A DNA stretch of 64,000 nt from Spiroplasma endosymbiont of Poecilobothrus nobilitatus (GTDB taxonomy: Bacteria; Bacillota_I; Bacilli_A; Mycoplasmatales; Mycoplasmataceae). Below are positions 54,225 to 64,000 of this stretch, piece after piece; the stretch's first letter is position 1; each line of letters opens with the position of its first letter. The stretch is from positions 744,001 to 808,000 of the forward strand of contig NZ_OZ034915.1 in NCBI RefSeq assembly GCF_964030655.1, read 5' to 3'. Below the pieces are notes generated by a model. The model was given only the letters and a program-made list of their open reading frames with translations. It was not told the DNA's origin and made no database searches. The position numbers and the translations under genes were made by a program.

Positions 54225-54253
54225 AAAGTGTCCTAAAAAGTGTTGCCATTCCA

Positions 54254-54943
54254 GTCATTTAGCGCCAACTTGAACATATGTTAAATCACTAACAATAACT
54301 TCATTAGGTTTTTTGTTGTTAAATTGACGATTTAAAATATTATTAATTTGGTCATTATTGACTGTTGTTTTATGATTATGATATTTTAATTTGGTGTATT
54401 TAGAAACCAAATTATTTTTGATCATAAAGAATCTGATTTTTCGCCGCGATAAGATGATATCTTTTCTGTTTAAAATAACTTTAATTTTGCGAGCCCCATA
54501 AATTTTGCGACTTTTATTAAAGACACTGATAATTTCTTGTTCATAATTATTAACTTGCTTGTTAATACATTTATTAGTTTGATAATAATACGTTGATTTT
54601 GATAAACCCAAAATCTTACATATTTTTCTTACTGAATATTTTGTTTTGTTGTTATTAATTATTGTTATTTTTTGGCCATTATCAGTGCGGCTTGCTTTAA
54701 AATGTCATTTTCTATTTTCAAGTCTTTAAGTTCTTTTCGTAAAGTTATTATTTCATTTTCTTCTAGTGTGCGATTGTCTTTTGCTTTAAATGAACCAGAA
54801 TTATTATAATTTTTAACTCAACTATAAATAGTTGGTTTTGGTAAATTATATTCTTGTCCTAGATTAATAACACTTTTACCATTTTTATATAGCATGACAA
54901 TTTGTTTTTTAAATTCTTCATAGTATGAAGTTTTATTTCCCAT
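54254..54943 (-). pseudogene. IS3 orfA plus truncated orfB (partial inverted copy)
   Basis: OrfA 54665-54943 is complete. OrfB is open up to VQVGAKW and then runs into the inverted copy. Confidence 0.7.
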
Positions 54944-55053
54944 TTTTATATTCCTTCTTTCTTAATAATTTTATCTAATTTTGAAGTCTATATAATTATG
55001 GTCCTAATAATTGTGGCCTATCCATCTTCTTTAGTTACATTATAGCATAAGTA

Positions 55054-56133
55054 TTAATCAATAATATTAACTAAAATATCATTTAAAATATTTAAGCCTT
55101 GGCTTGTACAACGTAAATGATTATTATCAAAAACTAAATTATTTTTTTGCACTTCTACATCAATTTTATTTTGATAGTAATCTACTACTGCTTTTGCATC
55201 TTTAACCTTTGTTAAATCAATGCCATTTAAAACGCGTAATCCCATCATTAAAATTTGAAAATAATAATCCTTTAACGATAATTCTGTTTTAGTTTGTGTT
55301 CAATTAGCATATTTTCGCGAATTCTGTAATAAATAATAACCATCGTTATTAATAAAACCAGCTGCACTAGGGCCAAGTAATCAAAAAGACTTATTAGTTC
55401 AATATGCTAAATTATGTTGTGATTTTTTGTTGTTATTAGTATAATTTGAAATTTCGTATCTTTCATAACCTATTTTAGTTAATGCAGTATTAATAATTTC
55501 ATCAAATGCAATATCATACTCTGGTAATTTAAGTTTTGTTTTACCCCAATATGAATTTTCTTTTAAAATTAACGAATATCAACTAATATGATCAGGTTGT
55601 AATTTTTGAATCATTAACAAATCTGCCTCAATATCAGCTTGTGTCTGATCAAATAAATTATAAATTAAGTCAAACGAAATATTATCAAAACCTTCTTGAC
55701 GAGCTAAGTAATAACTATTAACAACATCAGAACTATTATGATAACGATTAACTTTTTTTAATAACTGATCATTAAAAGTTTCAACACCAATTGAAAGACG
55801 GTTAATCTGATATTTCTTTAAAAGCTGTAATTGACTTTTTGTAATTTTTTCTGGATTTAATTCAATTGTATATTCAATTATTGGTTCTTGCACAACTTTT
55901 TGTAAAAGTTGTAATAGTTGTTCTAATTGATTATCATCTAAACTATTTGGTGTTCCTCCTCCCAAATAAATTGTTTTTAAAGCAAAATCAGGATGAGGCT
56001 GAGCAATTTCATGTGCTAATGAAGTTAAATATTCTTCAATCATTATTGGGCGTGATTTTTTAATTTTAAAAAAATCACAATAAAAACAAATATGGTCACA
56101 AAAAGGAATATGTACATATAAATGTTCAATCAT
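55054..56133 (-). CDS. hemW: radical-SAM heme chaperone HemW-like protein
   Basis: 359 aa. Radical SAM cluster CDHICFYC, GGGTPNSL, IELNPE, RLSIGVETF and ISFDLIYNLFDQT. The C-terminal HemW domain is present (LLGPSAAGFIN). Known members bind heme; spiroplasmas lack heme synthesis, so its role here is open. Own SD (GAGGATTAATA). Confidence 0.88.
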
Positions 56134-56251
56134 TATTAATCCTCACTTCTTTTATATTTTAATAATATAGATTATAATTTCAAGTGCAATAGTTATATGT
56201 TTTTTAATAATTAAATTAAAAGATTTTATTTAAAAATTAATCAACCTCAAA

Positions 56252-57857
56252 TTAAATTATCTGTAAAAATGAATATTCACCATTATTAATAATAACTTCT
56301 TCTTTACTTGGAGAAATAAAAAAACTATAGTAAAATTTACCATTTGAAACCATTATTGGCAGACCAAAACTCTTATCTTTCTTACCACCAGCGGGAATTT
56401 TTCTTAATAATTTTACAGTAAAGAATTTTTCCGTTTTATTAATTAGATTAATTTTATATGTAGAACCATCAATCTGATCAACATTAGTGAAATAAAACTC
56501 AATTTTTTTAAATTTTTTATAGTGATAAAAAAATCAACAATAGGTCCAAAAAATGGAACAATATTATCTGTTTCTACCTTTTGTTCTAAAACACTAGCAC
56601 TTTTAAGTACCTCATCAAAAGTCGATTGGTCCATCTTAAAAACAAGGCGATAATTCTCATAATATGTTTCTAACCTAAAACAATGTCAAAAATCTATCAA
56701 CAATTTTGCAAATTCTTCCAATTCAGAATTAAATTTATTTTTTGCTACTAAAAATTCAACATTTTGTTTTAATTTTATTTCAGTGCGGTTACGTTTAAAT
56801 TGTAAACCTTGAATCATAAAGTTATTTATAATAAAAAAATCTATTTTAAACAAAACATAATAATCTTCGTACTCAGTTAGTTGATTTAGAATATATGTCT
56901 TTTTATAAAAGTTTAAAAAATTTTCTGGTGTTAATTTATCGAAATTATAGTTCTCACATGCCCGCGCTAACACAGACTGCTCTTTAAGAAAACCATAGTT
57001 TGAATAAATAAAACTTTAAAATAAGACATGGTGGATATAAGATAAGTACCAAAAAACAAAATATTTTGCTTTTTTAAATCCTCTGTAACAATATCCCAAA
57101 TTATCTCGCCGGGGTTTATTTGATTAACATACTTTGGCATTATAATTTGATAATTTTGATCTTTCAAAACTTTATTAACAAAATTAGTAAAATACTCCTC
57201 AATATTATCCTGAATCTTATTTAAAACATCTAAATCATTAGTTATAGTTTCTAGAGATTCAATGTTATCCCTCGCTTGCAATCCTTTAAATCTCACTTCA
57301 TAAACAAGATTAACCTGCACTGTAATTCCCAATACTGCTTGCGGAGTATCTTGTAATAACTTTGCGATGTTATCAAAATTAATATTATACAAAGTAAATG
57401 AAATATCATCCTCCGCTAAAAACAACGGCATTGTATCAACATAATAATTTGAATAGCGATCTCGTAAATCTTGATTAAAATTAACAAACTCTGCTTTAAA
57501 ACCAACAAGCAACTGTGTTAAAAAACGATATCTACTAATTGTATTACTTTTTAAAGTTAAACCATCATCCTCTGATTTTAACTTTCCTACTCACTCTGTA
57601 AATGAAAAAATTTGTTCCGGATAATCATTAATATCAATTGTTTTCTTTGTATCCCATTACGCTTATAAAGTTTGCTTTGCTTCGTTTTTTATCTTATTTA
57701 AAATGCCAAGATCTTGCTGTTCATCGAACTGGTCTTCATCAGGCTCATGCTTTGGACGCGCGGTACAACTAGCCACCCCAAACGCACTACCACTGTCTAA
57801 CACAAAAGCACTAAAAAGAGTTAATAACTTTTTCATCAATATGTCACCTTTCTTCAA
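56252..57857 (-). pseudogene. MOLPALP-like lipoprotein, multiply disrupted
   Basis: Starts MKKLLTLFSAFVL...GVASC (lipobox), then DLGILNKIKNEAKQTL and two stops (TAA at 57663 and just after). It continues as DTKKTIDINDYPEQIFSFTEWVGKL in the same frame, shifts near 56975 (ARACENYNFDKLTPENFL) and again near 56510, ending GEYSFLQII at 56252. About 530 codons if whole. Surface lipoprotein of mollicutes; clearly broken. Confidence 0.7.
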
Positions 57858-57910
57858 TAAGATATTTATTATTATATTGGATAAAAAAGCGCACTCGTGC
57901 CTTTAACAAA

Positions 57911-57943
57911 TTATTTGCAAGATAAAAGTTATCTTGCAAATAA
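57911..57943. repeat. perfect 15-bp inverted repeat
   Basis: TTATTTGCAAGATAA, three-base loop, TTATCTTGCAAATAA. No T-run after it on either strand, so more like an operator or processing site than a terminator. Lies upstream of the lipoprotein pseudogene. Confidence 0.6.
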
Positions 57944-58091
57944 AAGATATTAAGAAATCATATTATTAAAATTTAATGCTATTTTCATATAAAAATGTTT
58001 CTCCTAACATTATAATTTAATAATAAACTATAACAATTGTTATTTATCTTTTGGTTAAGAAAAACATTATCAATTATTTTTAAAACAATAT

Positions 58092-59804
58092 TTAATTTCG
58101 GTTAAATCAACGACCAAGTAATGCGTCACCGTTTCGTTTACGACGACGAGCAATTAATCATGGAATTGAAATTACTAGTGTTAAAATAATTAAGAAAACA
58201 ATAAAAATTACTAAACAAATACGGTTTGTTTTTTTCTTTAAAGCTGCTAATTCTTCTGGATGAACAATTTCATATCCATAATAACAAATAATATTTGCTT
58301 TTCTTTTTTTTGTTAAAACAATATTCGCAATATGAACGCCTAATGTTACGATTAAAATAATAATTGTAATTGTAATGGCTGCTGTTAAATCATCAACAAT
58401 GCCTCAACTTCAAAAACCAAACCGGAACTCTTCACCCGAATGTTGTTGAAAACCATATAAAATTCCTAAAATAATTCCACCAAAGAAATAAGTCGGAAAT
58501 GCTAATCAATTTAAAACAATACTGCGAACAGTCATTTTTTTATAATTATCAATTAAGAAATGCGGAATAGTATGATTCCCTCGTGTTAAATTAGAAAGAT
58601 AACTATTTGTTTCAATTCGAACTCGTGATAAATCAAAAATACCAGCAAACAATAATCCTAGAGAAATTAACAAAAAAGTAATTGTCAAAAATGGATGAGG
58701 AATATATTTCGCTTTAATTCCCATAATTGCTTCTAATTCTTGTTGATGAGAAATAAAATATAAGGCAATAAATAAACTTGTCATCATTGTGCCAATAAAA
58801 CCAATAATAATCATAATTAAGGTACGAATTTTTTCCCAACGAATCTCACGAGCAATTTCTAAAGGAATTAAACGGTTAGCATATTTTTTTTTAAAACGAC
58901 GACGACGTTGTTTTTCTGATATCTGGGGCTGATAAGCATAACGATTATTTTCGCTGCTGTTTGTTAAAGCTGGTTGATCAAATTGCGCTGATGGAGTAAA
59001 ATGACCATTTTGATAATACGACGGTGGCGCCGGCATTGAGTTTGTCATCATTTGATTATCATCAAAATATTGTGCTGAATTTACACCACGATAGGCTCCT
59101 TTGCTATCATAAACTAATTCTGAACGATTAAATTGTTCATTAACTTGTGATTGATGATATGGTGATGCAACACGCGATTGATAAAGAGGACGATATTGAT
59201 TTGCATACATATTATCATCGTTAACATAACCATCACGGTAATTCTGATATCCCATAAATTCGGCATTGTCATATCGCCCTTGATTTTGTTGTCCTGACCA
59301 ATATTGATCATAATTAGAACTTGTTACATGCTGCTGAATTCGACGTGGTAAAATTTGTTGATGAACTGGGCGTGAATAATTTTGCGCAGCATCATGATTA
59401 TAATATGGTTCAACATAACCCGGTGGCATTTGTGAAGCATTTACATTCATTGCATCACGTTCTTCTTCAAGATACTGGCGGTCATGATTATTAGCATAAT
59501 AATTATATTGGTTACTTAAGTTCATTCGTGCTGGGCGAATTGTATTATTATTTTGATATAACATTTCCATATTATTTAATTGGTTTTGTTTATATGCTTC
59601 ATTTGGACGAAAGTATTGATTTGACGAAAGATGATTTTGTGGCATCCCATTTGGATAGGGTTGATTTTGGTTAAAATCAGCATTATTTTGATTTATTAAT
59701 TCAGGATTAAAATTATCACCAAAACGATTTGCTGATTGCATTGGTGATTGTTCATGTTGTTTATCTTTCACTATAAAAGATTTAACCGTATTAAAAAAAC
59801 CCAT
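58092..59804 (-). CDS. MSC_0882-type membrane protein
   Basis: 570 aa. Start ATG 59804 chosen (AGGTGAAACAAAG); a GTG 12 nt upstream is inside the SD. Residues 1-310 are disordered, rich in Asn, Gln, Tyr and Met. A basic RRRRFKKKYANRLIPLEIAREIRWEK box precedes four membrane segments in two pairs. The layout fits the mollicute MSC_0882 family of unknown function. Likely a membrane scaffold; intact. Confidence 0.65.
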
Positions 59805-59857
59805 TCTTTGTTTCACCTGCCCTAAATGTGAATAACATTGTATTAAAAAAGAAACTG

Positions 59858-60118
59858 CTAGTTTTTATCACCCATTTTTTTAGCTAGCATAATTTCTTGT
59901 TCAAAATACTCAATGTTTTCCTTAAAACTAGTTTCTTGTTTTAATTTTACAATATTCGTTCAATTACTACTGCTTTTTTTACTTCGAAATAAAGAAAAAG
60001 TAATAATAAAATAAACAAATAATAATAGCGCTGCAAATCCTAGTAGAAAACTAATTAACCCGATTACTGGAATGTCTAAATCTAAGATTGTTATACTTGT
60101 TGTCAAGAAGCCCTCCAT
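59858..60118 (-). CDS. small single-pass membrane protein
   Basis: 86 aa. One membrane segment (PVIGLISFLLGFAALLLFVYFIITF) then a charged helix. Start may be ATG 60118 or a later TTG after GGAGGG. Next to the MSC_0882-type gene, likely one operon. Confidence 0.55.
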
Positions 60119-60181
60119 ATAAACACCACACTATCTATGAGTATTATACTATACTTTTTAAAATTTATGCAAAAAATATAC

Positions 60182-61321
60182 TTTAATTTTGTAGAAAACT
60201 CTTGATATTTATAAAATATACCTAAAATTAGGTATATTCTTAATATAAGAGGTGAATAATTAATGGAAAAAATAATTGAAGAATTAATAAATAGTTTAAC
60301 AGATGATCAATTTTTAGAATTTCATGAAAAAGTCAAAAAAGAAGCAGAATTAATTAAAAAAAAAAAACGCTTAAATGAAATTGATCAAAAATTTAGGGAT
60401 AAAGGTATTAAATGTCCTAATTGTCAATCTTTTTATTGTGTTAAAAATGGTCATAATCCTGAAGGAAAACAAAAATATTTATGCAAAAAATGTCGCGCTA
60501 GTTTTGATGCTTTTCGTGATCATTTTACGTATTGAAGTCATTTAAATTATGAACAGTGAAATTTATTGATTCAAATTTCATTATTAGGCCAATCTAGTAA
60601 AATGATTTCCCGTTTTATTAAAACATCACCGAAAACCGCTTGATATAATCGCCAAAAAATAATGAAATCAAAACAATTAGAAAACACCCAATTAAAATTT
60701 AAAACTTTAAATGGCCAAATTCAAATCGATGAAACATTTATTAAAGAAATCCACAAAGGTAATTTTAAAGATAAATTTGATAAAAGAAAAATTCATCTTA
60801 ATTCATTTTCAACCAACACTAAATGTTGTATTCAAATGGCTGTTGATAGCAATAATAATATTTATGTTAAATCAGTCAACACAAAACGATTACAAAAACA
60901 GTGAATTATTGAAAATATTAATAAACAATTAATCAAAGAAAATTCAATTATTATTTCTGACATGCAACCATTATATTTATTAGTAGCAAAACAAACAAAT
61001 TATATTTTATTAGCAACTAAAACTAGTGCAAATTCTGATGCTAGTTATCGGAAGTTAAATAAAATTAGTAAATTACAATCAAATCTTAAAGAATCCTTAA
61101 TTCATTATCATGGCTTAGGTTTCACGAACATTCAAAATTATTTAAATCTCTGAAAATGAAAATACCAGCATAAAGGTTTAACGCCAAACCAACAATCATC
61201 AGTATTATATTTTAACGTATAAAAAAGTTAAATAACAATATTAAAAGTTTATATAATTTTCTTTTAAAGTTATCATATTGATGATTTTTTTTATTTCATC
61301 AAGAGTTTTCTACAAAATTAA
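60182..61321 (+). mobile_element. IS1595-like insertion sequence, copy C (intact)
   Basis: Same ends and inner palindrome as copies A and B. Confidence 0.85.
60263..61222 (+). CDS. IS1595-like DDE transposase
   Basis: 319 aa, intact. Zinc ribbon CPNC...CKKC, catalytic QIDETF and IIISDMQPL. Differs from copy A at a few residues (for example YVKSVN for YVKWTN). Confidence 0.8.
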
Positions 61322-61350
61322 AAAAAATATATTATTTGTTCGAATATTAT

Positions 61351-61439
61351 TTTAGGTACCAGTTTAACAATAATTTTAAACTATTTTCAAAAATAGTTAG
61401 TCATTAAACCGCCCGTTAAGCGGTTTAGGAGGTACCTAA
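61351..61439. ncRNA. candidate cloverleaf-like structured element
   Basis: Closing stem TTAGGTACC/GGTACCTAA encloses TAAACCGC/GCGGTTTA, AACTATTTT/AAAATAGTT and AGTTTAA/TTAAACT; the last two share bases and exclude each other. Lies at the 3' side of the BMP lipoprotein gene on the minus strand. Could be a terminator-like regulator or an RNA gene. Confidence 0.45.
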
Positions 61440-61461
61440 TTTGATATTCGGTCTATTATTT

Positions 61462-62820
61462 TTATTTTAAACCCTTTTCTAACGTCTCTAATAATTCAGT
61501 CTTTACTTTATTTTGTGTTTGATAAGTTAATTTTAATGTATCAGTAAAATGTCCTTGTTTAATTTGATCATAAATTATCCCAATTGTTGTTGTTAATTTA
61601 GTAATCTTTGCATCGTTATTAATATAATTAATAATACTATCATCAATCCATTTTGTTTTTTCAATGCCTAATCAATTTGGATTTGTTTTTGAAGATTGGT
61701 CAGTATTAATTCAACAAGAATCAAGCTTCTTATTATCTCATTGCTTAGTTACATTATTATAACTACAAGTTGATGAATAGATATTAGATAAGGCATCTTG
61801 TGTTGCTTGTGCAATATTTAATAACCCACTAGTAATAATATATTCATCACCATATATTTGAGATTGTGCTGTATCAACTCCAACAACTTTTGCTTTCGTT
61901 TTATTATATTTAATTCGGTCAATTGTATCTTGGGTTTGTGGTCCTGCAACAGGAAAAATAATACTTGCTTTTTTATTAATTAAATAATCAGAAATTACTT
62001 TTCCTTCTCCATGGTTAAATGATTGTGAAAACCATGATTCATTGTCATTTAATACTTCCTGAACTTTTTTTATTGGTAATAAATTATTAATTTTGGGGTT
62101 TATTTTTTTAATTATTGCTAAAATATCTGTCATCAATTGATGTAAATTAGGATATGTAATATCGGTCTTAATAATTTCATTAAATACATCCGCTGATAAT
62201 AAAAATCCTCATAAATAATTTGAAACGCCAACTGGATTATCCATTCCTCCATAAGTTGCAATATTTAACTGCTGTTGAAATTCTGTTTGGTGCAAATTAA
62301 GTCATATTGTTGTAATAAGACCCGCTAAAAAACCAGCAATTTCTTTTTGAAATAAAATTCCTACAATATTATCAGCTAACGGACCATATGGGTCCATATT
62401 TTTATGGACATTCTGACCACCACCATCAATAAAAATAACATTATCCACTAAGTTTGCTGCTCAACCAATGGTATTGGCATGACTAAAGCCAGGTAAAATT
62501 AGCGTCTTTGCCCCAGCAATACTAGCTGTAATATAAGCTGCTTTAAATTCACCCGGTGTAATACCATTTGGTTCAAAATAGCTAGCTCGCAATGGACTAT
62601 CTTGTCATTTTATCATTGGAACTTGGGCAAATTGTGACACGATATATTTGTTTGCTCCTTCTCACGCTGATTGAATATAAGATTTATCATTAATTGACCC
62701 GCCACTAGTAATTACCCAAATATCATACATATATTGGTATTTTTTAACACAAGATGTTAAAAAACTAGCAGAAGTAGTGCCTATTTGTAATGCCATTAAA
62801 ATCTTAATTATTTTTTTCAT
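61462..62820 (-). CDS. BMP-family substrate-binding lipoprotein
   Basis: 452 aa with many TGA Trp codons. Lipobox ASFLTSC at the N-terminus. VITSGGSINDKSYIQSAWEGAN, ILPGFSHANTI, YGPLADNIVGILFQKEIAGFLAG and IIFPVAGPQTQDTIDRIK are typical of BMP (PnrA-like) nucleoside-binding proteins. It would catch nucleosides outside the cell for an ABC importer, which spiroplasmas need because they lack full nucleotide synthesis. Intact; SD AAAGGAGATTAGA. Confidence 0.85.
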
Positions 62821-62893
62821 TCTAATCTCCTTTAACCATAATTTAAAAAAATACTAAAAATATTCTTTTTTATCAAAACAAAAATTATTTTAT

Positions 62894-64000
62894 TTAAGTT
62901 TTTTTCTTGTTATTTGTTTCAGAATTAATATTTGATTTAACACGACTAATAAAACTTTCTCGTAATAATAGATTAACTTTCGGAACTAATAAACGTAAAT
63001 GATTACGATATTCAGTTAAAATTAGGTCTGAGGTATAATAAAATATTAACAATAAAAGTAAAACAATTGTGGCACAAATTGTTGAAATAATTGTTGTAAT
63101 ATTATCAATTTGAATCACAAAACTATCAAGGGGAATATATTGTTGACCATAAATATATTCTTTAAATATACCAACCTTTTTATCACGCATCACATCATCA
63201 ACAAATTTAATAATGAATTCTAACCCAAATCATAATAATTGAAATTGCGCTACAATCGGTTTATTTGTTGGTGAACGATATTTTCATTCACACGTCATTG
63301 CAAACAAAATGTTAAAACACATAGCAAAAGCTAATCCATTAATAACTTGCAATGCTAAGTAAGCTTCTGGCGAATGATTAAATGCAGTAATACTAAAGAA
63401 AATAAATCATAGTAATAACCCTAACCCAAAGCAATATTTAACACCAATTTTATTATAAAGTAAATGACAAGCTAAATAAGCACCAAAAAATTGTGGAATT
63501 AAGAATAATTGTTCATTTAAACGAACAAATTGGTTGACTTTTCAAACATCATGGTATTTTTCTCATGTGCGTTGACCTAACAATCAAATATAAATATTTG
63601 ATTGAGACACTTCTTTTAAAATAATAATTAAAATCACCATAAAAAAGATAATTAATACTTTTCCTCATTTAAATGGTTCAAACATTTTTTGTTGTTCAGC
63701 CGTAAATGATGTTGATGTAAATTCTTTATGTGAAAATAAAGCATATAAAATGGTTGCACCTGCAATAGCAATTATTGCACCAATTCCAATAATTCCTATT
63801 TGCAAATTATTAGTTAAATTACTTCCTACTGTAATAACAATATTGTTAAACTCACTACCAAAAATAAGCGCAAATGTCATTAATGGTGCTACTAAACTAA
63901 TTGTTTTAAATGGAAAAAACTTACGGCCATATGCCTCATTATATGATAAAAAATAACTAGCCTTCGTAATAATTCCAAAACCAAGAAAAATTGCCGCGAT
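62894..64000 (-). CDS. multi-pass membrane transporter (partial, 5' end outside window)
   Basis: At least 368 aa. About eight membrane segments remain (IGIIGIGAIIAIAGATILYALF, VLIIFFMVILIIILKEV, FFGAYLACHLLY, FGLGLLLWFIFFSIT, VINGLAFAMCFNILFAM, IISTICATIVLLLLLIFYY). The layout fits an MFS-type transporter of mollicutes. It is transcribed toward the BMP lipoprotein gene and could share its operon. Confidence 0.6.

Larger units (their letters stand above)
53033..55024. mobile_element. chimeric inverted IS3 composite, copy 2
   Basis: Full plus copy 53033-54253 joined to a partial inverted copy 54254-55024. Same junction as copy 1 at 3291-5283 in opposite orientation. Ends 30 bp beyond the hemW stop. 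Confidence 0.85.

Noticed and set aside
1..64000. tRNA or rRNA genes
   Set aside because: No cloverleaf with a T-loop (GGTTCGA-type) or rRNA core motif was seen on either strand.
1..64000. CRISPR array
   Set aside because: No run of evenly spaced direct repeats; the ankyrin region repeats are coding and diverged.

Overview
The window is from a Spiroplasma genome, probably of the citri/poulsonii type. It is about 75-80% A+T, and UGA is read as tryptophan throughout (genetic code 4). Most genes run through in-frame TGA codons and are given here at full length. Host genes include a polyamine-binding protein, azoR-like, rplK-rplA with an L1-type leader, a TrmH-like rRNA methylase, engB, hemW, an MSC_0882-type membrane protein, a BMP-family lipoprotein and a transporter. 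Between them lie four insertion-sequence types, many in broken copies, and decayed genes (comEC, tlyA, an S1-domain gene, a MOLPALP-like lipoprotein, a secreted protein).

Layout. 1-7.8 kb: host genes and IS copies. 8-9.8 kb: IS debris, a 90-bp palindromic mini-element and a UPF0236/Mbov_0401-type transposase-like gene. About 9.9-39.8 kb: one continuous tailed-phage (HK97-like, siphovirus-type) prophage, almost all on the minus strand. Read right to left it holds a methylase (nonsense mutation), an ECF S-component, a DUF1351/Gp157-like protein, a YqaJ-type nuclease, RecT, HNH, a run of tiny genes, TerS/TerL, portal, a prohead protease fused to the capsid, connectors, major tail protein, G/GT frameshift chaperones, tape measure, Dit, Tal-like protein and tail-tip/baseplate-like proteins. 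I found no integrase, repressor or endolysin. 39.8-40.6 kb: a palindrome-dense non-coding stretch. 40.6-64 kb: host genes broken up by IS elements, a second phage remnant, and two copies of a 97-bp repeat that may be plectrovirus debris.

Main discovery candidate. Inside the prophage, opposite to the phage genes, lies a two-gene plus-strand cassette (11.7-17.5 kb). The first gene encodes a 1816-residue secreted protein that joins a ribosome-inactivating (RIP) N-glycosidase-like domain, about ten ankyrin repeats, an OTU cysteine-protease domain and a C-terminal membrane segment. RIP and OTU-ankyrin (Spaid-type) toxins are known separately from Spiroplasma as defence and male-killing factors; here both activities are in one prophage-borne protein. 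Its promoter has a -35/-10 pair whose 17-nt spacer is a pure AT dinucleotide run, so expression may be phase-variable. The second gene is a small lipoprotein whose C-terminal domain is shared, as an exact 216-bp inverted repeat, with the end of the neighbouring phage tail gene.

Other points: four matching phage promoter/operator sites, a probable ~275-nt structured RNA with its own promoter and terminator at the left prophage edge, an apparent ATT start in the portal gene, a possible second capsid start inside the protease-capsid fusion, and a chimeric inverted IS3 composite found at two distant loci.
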